A program made the position numbers and the translations under genes. A stretch of DNA of 64,000 bases, taken from positions 32,175,001 through 32,239,000 of the forward strand of contig JAIVEN010000007.1 in assembly GCA_026686845.1 (NCBI GenBank), in the 5' to 3' direction. Positions 26,453 to 38,969 of this stretch are shown in pieces. Position 1 is the first letter of the stretch. The number at the start of each line of letters is the position of its first letter. The notes below the pieces were generated by a model. The model searched no databases. It saw nothing but the letters and a program-made list of their open reading frames with translations, and was not told where the DNA came from. The DNA is from Adenanthera pavonina. Taxonomy: Eukaryota; Streptophyta; Magnoliopsida; Fabales; Fabaceae.

Positions 26453-27810
26453 ATCATCACCTCATCATCAATCTCTCACTATACAATCATATGGTGATGA
26501 TGTCAATGTCATGCCAACATACCTCAAACACACATATATATCATCATCACAATATCATATGGACATGCTAGCATGCAATGGTGTGGGGATGCTACATATC
26601 ATACATACACAACATATGCAATCATCATATATCAACTAGCCATGTGCATACCACAATATGTAGAAAACTATACACATATACAACCAATATTATGGTATGA
26701 AAAGGAACATGCATATATACATATATATACTATCATATCTCACAATACAATACCAACCATACAGACAATACAAACACCTGGTTACCTCAATTGTTACTAC
26801 CATGCTCACACGAGTTCCACAAGCTTTCTTGAATGTCAATCCCACGACTTAACTTCACTGATCAACTAAATAACTTTCATAATATCACAATCCCTTAATT
26901 AACTAGAAATCAGCCTAGGGTTAGGAAAAATTCTTGTATACTCCCTCTAAACTCACACCCAAGCATAACCACCACTAAACCATACCTCGTTAATCCCATT
27001 TCATCCATTTTAATCGGTGGTTTTTGGCGAAAACCGAAAATCCCAACGTATACCCGAAAAATCCTAACTCAAAACTGAAGAAAATGGTGAGGGAGGAGTA
27101 GGTATCACTTACCAACCAAGATCCAAGCTTCAAAAGGCCAAAAATCACTCCCAAAGGTCAAAAACTTGGAACCCTAATGCTGTTTCTCCGTCACTCCCTC
27201 CATTTCTTTCTTTTCTGTCTGACTGAAATATTCTCTATTTATACAAAATTTTTTATTCCCACCACGGCCCCAAAAGAGCCCACTGTGGCACCATTACTTT
27301 TAGCCAGAAAAATATTTGAATCTGTAGCTCACTCACCATGATGGCCTTGCTTCTCGCCGCGGCATGGAGCTCATTTTCCTCCACTTGGATTCTTTCCTCC
27401 GTCCTGGCCCTCTAATTCTGTACACAATGTCAAGTATACTTAGTTAGCCAGAGACTAAATCCAAGATAATATAATAAGGGTTGTTATAGGAACCCTAGCA
27501 CAACTCTTCTTCTTTCTCTTCGATTTTCTTTCTTTTCAGCTGACTAAAACTCATATGATTTATAAAATTTTAGGACTCACGCTACAGCGGACGATAATCT
27601 CACCACAGCATGGAGCCCTTATGTCTGAAAGAATTATCCAAGTTCCAACTCATTCGCCATGTCAACCTTGCTTCTCGCCATAGCTTGGAGTGCTTCTGCC
27701 TCCTACTTGCTCTTCCTTCATCCTGGTTTCTCCGATCCTACACACATCATTAAGTATATTTTCCATTAGTTCGAGACTAACTTTAAGATAGTATTCTAAG
27801 GGTTGTTATA

Positions 27811-30800
27811 GGGAATATGGGACAAATCCAATTGGCAAGCCCATTTAACTCCTAGAAAACAATAAGATAGGCTAGAAATTTTGAAGCCCATATAAGAAAT
27901 GGGCTTATGGGTCTTAGCCCGTTTGGCCAGGTAAAAAAGTGGACCTACTCATTTAGCCTGATTTTTTATTTTTTATTTTTTTAAACTTTATCTTGGTGAA
28001 TTGTTTTGGTGATGATAATGATAATTATTAGTATTTTATTATTTTTAGTTGTGTTAATTTAAACAATTATGTATGTAAAAAATAATTTATATTATTTTGT
28101 AAATATTAAATTTGACGAGATTTTTATTTTGGCATTTTACAGAAAAAATTAAAAAGCTATGGGCTCACGAGTTAGCCCGTAAGCTCGTTAAGTATAGGTT
28201 GTGCTTGAAAAAATAAGACCCATTTTAAAAATGGGTTGGCCTATATGAGCCACAGGCTAGCATGAATTTAGGAGTTGGGTTTGATAGAGCATCAATGACG
28301 TCATGTTTTGTGATTTATTTGATGGGATAAGGCTATTATTATTGTAATAAATTAAATCTCAAACCAATGTCCTTGCCAATCACATTTAATCCATATGGAT
28401 ATTCAATATTCATGACAAAGTTATAAAATATAATCAATTTAGGTTGGCATACGTAATATGTTTAAGTAAGTGGTTAAGGATTCACATAAAAAATAAATAA
28501 GTCAAACTAATATAAATATCAAACATTTGGTTGACCAAAACAAAATCAGACAATATTGATCCTAGAGTTATTTGTAAAGTTTTGTTAGAGACATTTAATA
28601 GATTAAAGAGAAATACTATCTAACTTTATCAATTAAACTAATTACATTGACAAAAAGCATGAGAATGGTATGGCTGGCTGAATCAAAATGATATATCCAT
28701 ATAAAAGACAGTGTCTAATCTCTAAATTTAAATTTTCAAAGAATATAAATATAAAAATTCAATACTAAAATCTTTTCTAGCAAGATAATGTTCTAATAAT
28801 ATTGCTCTTGTTTCTGTTTACATGGGCTAATTAGGGATCCCTTATGGGTAACCATTTTCTACTGAATTTTTTTAATTTTTTGCCATTAAAATGACAGAAA
28901 TATAAGAAGCTGCAATATTTATTAATCATGAATGAACAGTATAACTTACCTTAGACGACCTATGCAATACTCAAGACCTGTCTTTAGTTACAAAGCATCC
29001 AACAACAATGGCAACAAAGATAACATTAACCTTATCTACAAAACATCCACAAATATTACAAATGCCCACCCGTAGGATCCAGCCCTTTATGACATTTCCA
29101 ATTCGTAGCTTTATTTTCATGTCGAGCTACCCATGAAAAAAGTGTATACTCTTCATAGATAACTGCAAACTATTATGAGAAAAGAAGACTCTCACATGGG
29201 ATAGAAAATTGCTTACACTGGAGAGAAGAAACTAGTTGCTGAATTATATTTTAATCTCCAATTTTGTTTTTACCTGGTCAAATTAAATTAGAAGGTGCAT
29301 CATGCATTTTTAAAGTATTCATCGTGTGAACATATGAAATCTGGTATATCAATACTGTTTAACCTCACATTAATTAAAAAGTTATACGCAAGAGCTAAAT
29401 TCAAATTTTTTAAGTGAATAATTATCGACTGCAAATGTCGCTTCATCTTGCTCATTCAATATAAGACTAATTGAAATGCAGCATCAATTTTGGCCTTAAA
29501 AAAAAACGCCCACTTAAGACCATACATTATATATTTGATTCCTGGAAAGTTTATACTCCGGATCCACTCAACTTAGGGATTTTTCGGATTTCTATCAAAA
29601 CCCGTTGAACAAAGCAACAATTTCGGTTTATTTTCTTTCAATAATCAAAATAAAAGAAAAATTTTTGGTGGTTGAAATATTTACTTTGAAAGGTCAGAAC
29701 ACAGCTAAAATATATTGACTTCTCTGTTTTACTTTGATTATAAAGAGAACAGAGACTTCCCTTTTATTTTGACAACTTCAATATATCTTTCTTAAAATCA
29801 AAATTTATGTTGTATACTGCTCCTTTATTTTTAAAATTCTATTTACATCCATCCATTAATGGGGTCTGAAAATACCTCATTTAATATTTTTGCACCAAAA
29901 TACCCTTTCTTGACAAAAAAATATCATTTAATAGTATTTTGGTATTTTGAAAACATATGTTGGCAAACAATTTTTTAAACATGTATAGTTTTACTTTTTT
30001 TTTCTAATCTTATAAAATTAATTAATTTAAAAAAAATTATAATATTTTAAATTTTTAAACAAAATTTCAGATTTGACAAAAAATTGATTCAAACATGCAA
30101 TTAAATCACAACATGATTTGAATAATTTGACTAATTTGAGCATTACGTAATGAACACAACAAATTGTTTTGAAGCGAGCATGTTCGATTCAAACATACAA
30201 TTAATTAAATCACAATATGCGTCCATGAATTTCATTTTTGATGGAGATATGTGAACTCAAGTTTTCAACTTGAGTATCGGTACAAGTAATCCAAAGCATA
30301 AACTAGATCGGATTATAATAAATTAAGAAATCATTTTATGTTACTAAATATGAAAAATAATCAGTTTAACATAATCCATTTTATCAAGAAGAAATGCTAC
30401 TAGTTAATCTAAAAAGACATGAGATATCTGAAAAATTCAATAAACCAAAAAAATATAATAATCATATCCTACGCACACCAAATTACTTTCTAAAACATGA
30501 TATAATGATAAGCTATTAGCCACATAGGGCTAATTTATGTGGCAAGGATGGAGGTGAGGTGTAGATAGTATTTAGAATTCAAATTCCTGATATAACAGAA
30601 AAAGTATTTTTTGATAAAATCACCATGATACGTGAATTAGCTTTATATATCGTACAAATTTAAGTAAAAAATTATTTGTATCAATTTGTATTGTTTGAGT
30701 CAATATTTATAATTCAATAAGTAATTTATTTTCAGTTCAATTTGGAAGGAAAAGAAAATATACAAGAAAATTAGGTTATCAATCTTAATTCATACAGCTG

Positions 30801-32400
30801 GGTTTAGAAAATTAATCAAAGACAAAGAAAATTAAAACGAAAAAGGAATTTAATTAGCAGACAAAATACAAAATAAGCAATCTAAACAATTAAACAAGTA
30901 AAGAAAGCAAAAAAAAATTTGAGTGTAAAAAATAAAGAAACAAAATTTTATTAATTGAGAGCTTCTTTAATTCAATAAATTTAAAATTTCAAAGAATATA
31001 AAAATATATTATAGAAAAATTCAATACTAAATCTTTTTTAATGAGATATAATATAATATTATGATATGATTGCTATTTATTCTGTTTTCTTGGGCTGATT
31101 AGAGATCACTCAATGCGAGTTGACATTTGATAATCAATGAGAGTTGATATTCTGGAAAAAAATTATAAAAAAAAAAAGAGTTGACATTTGACTGAGTTGT
31201 GAATCAAGCATTTTTTGAACATTCATAATCTTGTGTACATATGAATCAGTCATATAAACAGGTTTAAATTCACACTAATAACAAACTGATAGGTAAATGC
31301 TTCACTTAATTAATATTTTTAAAAGTGAACAGAATTAATAACAATATTTTAATTTTTACTAAATTAAAGTAGACTTTTTCTCTTCTTTTAAAATATTGCC
31401 TGTTCAATTTTAAATCAGGATAATAAACTATTATATATGAAAATAAAATTAATGTATACTATTGTTCGAACAAATTGATCATTATTATTATACTATTACA
31501 TATTGTTATTTTTCGAATTACATGCCTTAAAAAACTCTATCTCCCTTGTGAAATTGATGTGGATACTGCTAATCATACTAAATTGGATTCTGTTTTTGGA
31601 GATGAGCATCAGAAGACCTTTTATATGTAATGCATTAAATTGACTTATTTAGTAAGCATAGAAAACAACGAAAATAAAAAATAATTTTTAATGAAAAATG
31701 TATTTTTATACATTTCAATTAAAAAAATTGAGAATTATTATTGAATAATAAAAATAATATGAATCTAATAAAAATTGTATATTTGGATTTTTGTGTAATA
31801 ATAAAATCTTAGCCCGATGACTTTGTCAATCCCATTCGTCTAATACTTTTTTTTTTGTATTAATTGACTTGTACAGTGATATATTTAGTCAATTGCGTGT
31901 AGCTTACTCCCTCCCTTCCAAAATAGTATAAGGTATGCCTTAGAAACTTTAAACATACTAAGAAAATAAGTTAAAAACTGATTAACTCATTAAATTTGTT
32001 AAGAAATTATAATTCTATCATTATTACTCGTATTGAGTATATTAAATTTATCTCTTACTTCTTGATTGAAACTAAGGGCAAAACAAGAAACTATGGGCAG
32101 AATAAGAAAAAAAAATCATTAATATACCATAATATTATCTAACTATAACAAATAATTTGGACCTGATGAAATATTTTTTTCCTTGGCCGGACAACATTAT
32201 GCGTGTAGCTTAATTTTAGGAAAGAGAAATTGGGAAGAGAAAAGGACAGATAATTCATAATTCAAGTTATATATGAAGGGATGGGACCATTTAGGTAGGT
32301 GTTCGACTTGAATATATATGATTTACAAGTGGCTGTTGTCATACTTTGTATCAATTTCGCCAAATTATTTGAATCTTTAACATTAATAATATTTGTCTGT
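27811..32400. other. AT-rich intergenic DNA upstream of KSL-A
   Basis: No gene seen. 27850-28290 carries repeated GGGCT..TAGCCCG words, perhaps an old DNA transposon. 28720-28850 and 30975-31110 are imperfect direct repeats of one another (TTTCAAAGAATATAAA, TTCAATACTAAA.TCTTTT, TGGGCT(A/G)ATTAG(G/A)GATC). 30087 and 30187 share GATTCAAACAT(G/A)CAATTAA. 30470-30780 is the copy of the 7.8-8.9 kb segment. Two GAGTTGACATTTGA words (31118, 31179) contain TTGAC W-box cores. Confidence 0.6.
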
Positions 32401-32407
32401 TTATATA

Positions 32408-32420
32408 TCTATATATATGG
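32408..32420 (+). promoter_or_regulatory. Probable TATA box of KSL-A
   Basis: CTATATATATGG lies about 75 bp before the ATG and is followed by a pyrimidine-rich leader (CTCTTTCTCTCCC), as in many plant core promoters. KSL-B has a matching element in the same position class. Confidence 0.5.
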
Positions 32421-32490
32421 TATAGTGATATCTTTCTCAAGTGCAAAGAAGAATTGCTCTCTTTCTCTCCCACATAAAAAATTGTCCATC

Positions 32491-35400
32491 ATGTTTCTCT
32501 CTCGCCCCATTGCTCCTTTGGTTTCTACAGGTTTTAACTCTCTCTCTCTCTCTCTCTCTATGATTCTGCTCTCTGCATATTTTTCAGTTTAATTTAGATT
32601 CTTTGAAATGTGGGCATCGAGGTTGATAATGATACAAGGATTGAGAATGTGTACGAAGTGTACGAGGTTTTTTCTTTTGGAGATGGAAGTGTACGTACAA
32701 TGTTTATAATTATTTCACCAACTTATTCTTTTTTTCTCGGCTTTTCTCTCAAGAGATAACTTCATAAATTTCTAACTTCGTACAATCCCCTTCACTTTTG
32801 CATGATTTCAACTTGTTCAGATGGAGCAATATATACATAATTGATTCATAAGAAACATGGAAATCAAAATTCGGATTTGAGTTCTTGAGTTTCTGATCAT
32901 CAACTTGTTCGCTATTTCTGAAGCATGTTTATTTGGACGTCGACTGTTTTGTTTCTATGTGCACAGAATTTGGATTAAATTAATACGACTCGAGTTGTGT
33001 TGACTTTATATTTTGCATAATTAAGGAAAACCTAACGTCCTCTTTATATATACTTTCATCTCCCAGCAACTTCGGTTGGATCAAAGGACAACGTTCAGAG
33101 CAGACCTAACATTGTAAGATATCATCCTTCCCTGCTTTCTTGTATCTACGTAGAGCTAATTCAAATATGACAATTAATTTTTAAAATAATAATGAAACGG
33201 TGAATTCTATTAAATGCAGATGTTAGAAGGGAATCAAGAGAAAATAAGGAGGATGTTCGACAAAGTTGAACTGTCCGTATCAAGTTATGACACAGCTTGG
33301 GTGGCAATGATACCATCACCTTCTTCTCCACAAGCTCCTTTGTTTCCTCAGTCACTACATTGGCTATTAGAAAATCAACAAAATGACGGTTCGTGGGGTC
33401 ATCCACATCGTCATGAGTTGTTGACCAAAGACTCTCTATTATCTACCTTGGCTTGTGTTCTCGCACTTAAGCAATGGGGTGTTGGTGAACACCAAACAAA
33501 TAAAGGTACTGCTCCTATAATTAATCAAAGAGGGATTATTACGTACTCATTTGTCAATTAAAAAATTATTAAAAAACATGTCTAATTAATTTGCTTGCTT
33601 ATCCATTTATTTGTCTTTTTGTGAATTAGGTATATTTACTTACGTTTAGGTACTTAACGAGAAAATGTTATGTTTGTTATTGAAGGACTTGAATATATTA
33701 AGTCAAACATTACCTCAGCTTTTGATGATAAGCAACATTCTCCTATTGGATTTGATATTATCTTCTCCCATTTGATTGAGCAAGTCCAAAAGTTGGATCT
33801 CAATCTTCCTCTTGGAGGGAAATCTCTGGAGTCAATTATCCAAAAGAGAGAATTGGAGCTCAAAAGGTACATAGCTTTTTTATCATCCTAGTATTGTTTA
33901 TCACCAAACCTCCCTTTTTTTTTCGTTTTGTAAATGTTTGTGTTTTTCTATTTCTTATATTGGACACTTGTCATAACAACAGAGGCTGGGACAGCAACAC
34001 AGAAGGATGGAAAGCATATTTAGCATATATTTCTGAAGGATTGGGAAAGTCTCAAGATTGGGAAATGGCTATGAAATATCAAAGAAAGAATGGATCCTTA
34101 TTCAACTCACCAGCATCCACTGCAGCTGCTTTTACTTACCTTAAGGATACACAGTGTTTTAATTATCTATCATCTCTATTACGTAAATTTGGGACTGCTG
34201 GTTTGTCCTTTCAAACTTTGATTTTTTAACTCATTTCATCTCCATTTCAATTATATATTAGCTAATGCATTTTGTAAATTCAGTTCCGACGGTGGATCCT
34301 TTTGATGTCTATGCTCGAATCTACATGGTTGATAGATTTGAATATTTGGGTATTGATCATCATTTTAAGGAGGAAATCCGAAATGTCCTGGATCAAACAT
34401 ACAGGTTACTAAGCATCCAATACTTAATTTGTAGGAAGAAAAATAGCAAGATGGTTATAGAATCTAGACAATTTCTGTTTTTGGTTAATGTTGAAACAGG
34501 TTATGGCTACAAGAAGATGAAGATATATTCTTAGAACCCACCACATGTGCAACGGCATTTCGTTTACTACGTTTGCATGGATACAATGTTTCTTCAGGTT
34601 CTGCGACATTTCTAGAACTTAAAGGCGATTTAGATTTTTAAAAAAATAATAATAAAGAAATTGGTATATAAAGACATTTGTGTCTTTCAGATTCACTAAG
34701 TCGGTTTTCAGAAGACAAATTCTCCAACACTCTTCAAGGGTATTTGAAGGATGTTAACGTTGTGTTGGAGTTACACAAGGCTTCACAAATAACTTCACAG
34801 ACAAATGATCCAGTTCTGGAGGAACTAAACTCTTGGACAAAACACTTTCTTCAAGAATATTTGTCCTCCTCCTCAAAACATGATCACAAACCTCTTCATA
34901 ATATTGACCACGAGGTAGGTATATATCAACCCTTCAAACCATTTACTTTCTTTTTTTTTTCGGCCAGTCTTCAAACCATTGACGTTAGTTCTTGTCTTCT
35001 TAATATCTCTAAAATAATGTTAATATTTGTCAGATACGTTTTTCTGTGCGGTTTCCTCATTATGCTTATTTGGATCGTATATTAAATCGAAGAACTATTG
35101 AGAATTACAACGTTGACCAAAAGAGAATTTTGAAAACTTCTTATAGGTAAACTTTTATAACCACTTTCATTCTCTGGATTATTCTTCAGGGTAAAAGCAA
35201 AAATAATTTGTACGAGTTACCATCACTTTCTGATTCTTTTGACTCTTCTTTTCTTAGTTCTTTGAATCTTTCAAATAAAGAATCGCTAAAGCTTGCAATG
35301 GAAGACTTCAACATCTACCAATTGGCAATTCGTGAAGAATTCGAGCAATATATCAGGTGAATTTCTATTTTCAAGATCCAGTCGAGAGCAGAATTTTGGA

Positions 35401-37050
35401 ATTTTATTGTGGTATCAAATTATGCAAAACAATTTAACATCAGTTATCTTCCTTGGTCTTTTTCTAAACAAACCAGATAAAGTTACACAAATTGGGCAAA
35501 GCTAAGGCCTAGAGTTAGACAAATTGTAATAACCTGATAAAGTTTAGTTAAAAAGGAATAACATTTAATATTTGTTAGCTGGTTTTAAGAAACATCAGCT
35601 TGCCAACAATCCAAGAGTTGACTAGGCACAGGACATATGTGACAAGTCTATTGGTCAACTATTGGTTTGATTTTATGTTTTATCAACAAGAAGGGAGAAT
35701 CTACCCTAAATTTAATTTTCCGAATGGCCTCGCATAATAATCAATCAGGTGGTTGAAGGAAAGTGGATTGGACAACTTCAAATTTCCCAAACCAAAAGTG
35801 GCAGTTTCTTACTTCACAGCTGCTGGAGTTCTAGTCTCACCCGAACTAAGAGAAGCACGTCTATCATGGGCAAAGAATGCAATGCTCACAGGTGTTATCG
35901 ATGATTTCTACGATGTTTGGGGTTGTGAAGAGGACCAGAAGAAGCTTTTACAATTGATGCAGAAGTATGTTAATTCCCTTTTCCTCTTTCACTTTGATTT
36001 TCCATTTCACTTCAAGTATATATTATGTCGTCACCAACATATTGAACCACAGGTGGACAGTAGATATCAGCAAAGAGCATTGTTCCGAGACAGTTAAAAC
36101 ATTATTCTCAGCACTTAAAAATACAATCTGCGAGATCGCAGATCAAGCCTTTGAAGTTCAAGGACGAAGCGTGCTCAGCCACCTGGTTCAACTTGTGAGA
36201 TATAGTTATCTCTGCGGATCTCATGCTCATCAAAACATATGAAATTAATTGTGAGTTCAAGTGTTGACATCAGAATGTGATTTGATTTGTTTGCAGTGGG
36301 TGGATGTGTTGCAGTCTTATCTAACTGAGGCTGAGTGGACGAGAAGCAAGTATGTGCCGAGCATGGATGAATATATGCCTAATTCAATAATATCGATAAC
36401 TTTCGGACCAATTATCCTTCCAGCACTCTATCTTATAGGACCTAAGCTTTCATCTGAGACCATTGAAAGCGTTGAATACAATCAACTGTATGAGGTCGTT
36501 AGCGTATATGGTCGACTCTTCAATGACATCAATGGCTACAATGTGAGCACTTCCTTGAATTTCTCTTGGTTATAATATATGCCGGAAATTCAATTTGTAT
36601 TTATTTAGGTTTTTATAGTTGACATCTTTTCTTTGTCATTGAATTCTGTCAGTAGAATAAAATAAATAGAATATATTGCTTTTTTATATATATTTTGGGT
36701 CTAATGAGCTTGTATACATATATAAATGGTTTGTGCAGAGGGAAATGAAACAAGGAAGATTGAACTCAATTGCCTTGCAACTCATTCAGGGGACAGAGGC
36801 AGTAACTACGGAAGAGATCATTGAGAAGACAATGGATGTGGTTGAACAAAAGAGAAAAGAGCTTCTGAGATTAGTATTGCAGAAGGAAGGGAGCATTATA
36901 CCTCGCGATGTGAAGGATGTTTTCTGGAAATTGGCCAAATCAGTGCACGTGGTTTTCAATAATAAGGAGGATATAGTTCATGCAAGCGAGACTTCAGAAG
37001 AATTGTTTAACATCAAAGATGCAATCATGAGCCATATCCCATTGTCTTGA
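32491..37050 (+). CDS. KSL: KSL-A: class I diterpene synthase, ent-kaurene synthase-like (TPS-e/f), 14 exons, 780 aa
   Basis: Exons: 32491-32530, 33067-33113, 33220-33505, 33686-33866, 33983-34200, 34284-34404, 34500-34597, 34691-34914, 35034-35146, 35258-35356, 35749-35964, 36053-36194, 36297-36542, 36739-37050. All introns are GT-AG, phases join without a stop, and the sum is 2343 nt. Order: short Ser-rich plastid transit peptide (exons 1-2), gamma/beta domains beginning near MLEGN with SSYDTAWVAM and NDGSWG, then the alpha domain with DDFYD (residues 527-531) and N671-D-x-x-G-x-x-x-E679, the two Mg-diphosphate sites. The class II DXDD site is replaced by a LEPTTCATAF segment, so the enzyme should only ionise a prenyl diphosphate such as ent-copalyl diphosphate, not cyclise GGPP. 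Full gamma-beta-alpha length is kept. Ile634 in GPIILP matches the Ile that favours kaurene in characterised kaurene synthases. The exact product is not decided by sequence. Intact, no odd codons. Confidence 0.95.
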
Positions 37051-37137
37051 CATGAGAGACAATCTTGAATTCCAGACACAAGATGTTTTTTATGACACAC
37101 ACATACATAAACACTCTCTAAATATATAATGCATAAA

Positions 37138-37143
37138 AATAAA
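37138..37143 (+). terminator. Polyadenylation signal AATAAA of KSL-A
   Basis: AATAAA 88 bp after the stop, within GCATAAAAATAAA, a string also found after KSL-B. Confidence 0.6.
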
Positions 37144-38887
37144 GATCCAATTGTAGGAAAAATCATCTAAGCTGAGTTCCCTTTTTTTTTTTTTTGGGTG
37201 AACATGAGCAAGAGTTTTGAAGCAGCAGTGCCAGAATAAATGACCAAAGCGGAAAGTGCAAGAAAAAAAAAAAGATCATTTTTTATAGTTTTCGGGCCCC
37301 TTTAATTGTTTTGAAGATATAAGATTCTCCTCACTTGTCTAAATTAAGACAGTATCCCCAGTTTGCCCAAGAATTAAAAAAAATAATTACATAAATTGTG
37401 GGGATGTGTAAAAATTGGTGTATCTATACCAATAAAAATTGATAAGATACCAGAATCTAGACTAGCCAGTGAGTCAGTAAAAACACTAGTTCATGGTTTT
37501 GTGATCGGAACATGCATGGTTGGGATGTGGTCAAATCAGGTGTGATTGAATTAACGTGTTTTTAATTAATTATAATATATCTTTTTGATAATATACTGAA
37601 CTCTGACATACACGCACATACGGGTTAAGTTTTCGTGAGCCTGATCGAAATTTCCACCTAACACATTTTATTGAAGATTTTCTAAAATTACTAAGCTCTA
37701 GTGTAAACGTCTACTCCTCTTGCTTATACATATGTTAGCTATATATGTCAACAACATACAAATCAATTTAAAACACATGTGAAAGGTAAATGTATGATTA
37801 ATTTAAGTCCATTTGATATGATAACTCACAAAATTAAGATAACTAGCTACGTGGATCAATTAATCAGAGATTGCGTAAAGTCATAGGATGAATATAAGAT
37901 TAATATAAGTCCATTTGCTCACCAAACTAAGGGATTAAATCAATTTAAAAATGGCACCTTGGTTTCACTTTGTAAGTCGTGTATCAATTCCGCGAATCGG
38001 AAATCAGAAATTAATTTAAAAGCGATAACTTACGTCAACAGACTTTGACTAAACCATAAAAATTAATAAAATATATGAAACTCGATTTCAATGATTCACA
38101 AGATATACATCTTGGAAAAAATATATATTTTCCTATAGGTTGCCGCTCAAACAACCTGTTTTCCTTCCCACGGTTTAACTCCTTATTTTTAAATACTTTT
38201 TTATAAATATATCTCCGGTCTTCGGTTTTTTATTTTCATTTGGTTTTGGACCACAACATGAGTATCTTGCCGGTATCGGAGATTATTCTCCCTCACGGTC
38301 TTTTAATTTATCCCAAGTTTTGATTAGCACATTTAATTTTATTAAATTTATTTTCAGATATTTAACTTGAAAATATATTAATTAAAAATTTCTCTCCTTT
38401 AAAACTGTTAATTTACTAAACAAAAATGTTTACATGGAATTAATTAAATTACCTGTGCCAACAAAACAAATAAAAATAATGCTTCTTTTTTTAATCCCAA
38501 ATTTTTCAGTTGAAAAAATCCAAATAAGATATTGCGGAAAACTTCCCAAAAGCCTCTAAATCTAGGCAAAACAATTTTTTAACTGAAAAATCCGTGAGTT
38601 GAAATTATTACAAAGAAAGTACTTTTTATTTACTTATTTTTATATAATGAGATATGCTTAAAATCATTACAAAGAAATTAATTTAATTCCATGTATACAA
38701 TTTTTGCTAAACAAATGAACCGTATCAAAAAGAGACAAATTATTGTATAATATTTTGTCTATGCAAGTGGAAACTAAATTTTAGAATGCAATAACCAAAA
38801 AAAAAAATTGACATTGCTAAGAAGATAATCAACACTTTCTGGACTGCTGCATTCATCTCTTTATATAGTATTTTAGATTATATGTTT
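37144..38887. other. Intergenic DNA between KSL-A and KSL-B
   Basis: About 1.8 kb without a gene. It holds poly-T/A runs and a TTTGACT W-box-like word at 38044-38050. I see no similarity to the KSL-A promoter over this stretch apart from general AT-richness. Confidence 0.6.
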
Positions 38888-38899
38888 CGCGCGCGCGCG
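38888..38899. repeat. (CG)6 tract directly upstream of the KSL-B TATA box
   Basis: Twelve alternating CG bases followed by TG, in otherwise AT-rich DNA, 11 bp before the TATA-like element. Confidence 0.9.
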
Positions 38900-38910
38900 T
38901 GTTTGTGTCT

Positions 38911-38921
38911 ATATATATAAA
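38911..38921 (+). promoter_or_regulatory. Probable TATA box of KSL-B
   Basis: CTATATATATAAAC begins about 60 bp before the ATG. The short distance implies a 5' leader of only a few tens of bases. Confidence 0.55.
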
Positions 38922-38969
38922 CTGCATCAACAAGCTTGGAGATTAAACACGTCAAATAAGAACTTCGTC

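Larger units (their letters stand above)
21029..27488 (-). mobile_element. Solo LTR, family C, TSD GGAAC, holding nested LTRs A and B
   Basis: The boundaries are TGTAACACC (21029) and GGGTTGTTATA (27488), flanked by GGAAC at 21024-21028 and 27489-27493. No gag-pol lies inside. Without the nested LTR A (21333-25367 plus 5 bp) the LTR is about 2.42 kb. It is inserted in another LTR C of the same orientation. Confidence 0.88.
18794..27810 (-). mobile_element. 5' LTR of the gypsy element (family C), split by nested insertions
   Basis: The outer LTR C runs from 27810 (start, TATAACAACCC on the minus strand) to 18794 (end, ...GGTCATTACA). It is interrupted by a complete solo LTR C at 21029-27488 and its duplicated GGAAC. 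Removing that leaves about 2.55 kb, similar to the 2348-bp solo LTR C at 47967-50314. The first base pair is TA rather than TG. Its own TSD cannot be tested because the other end of the element is missing. Confidence 0.75.

Noticed and set aside
27850..28290. Repeated GGGCT/TAGCCCG words suggesting a DNA transposon
   Set aside because: No clear terminal inverted repeats or target duplication; noted only as intergenic content.
33161..33406. Minus-strand frames over KSL exon 3 in both copies
   Set aside because: Antisense shadows of conserved coding exons.
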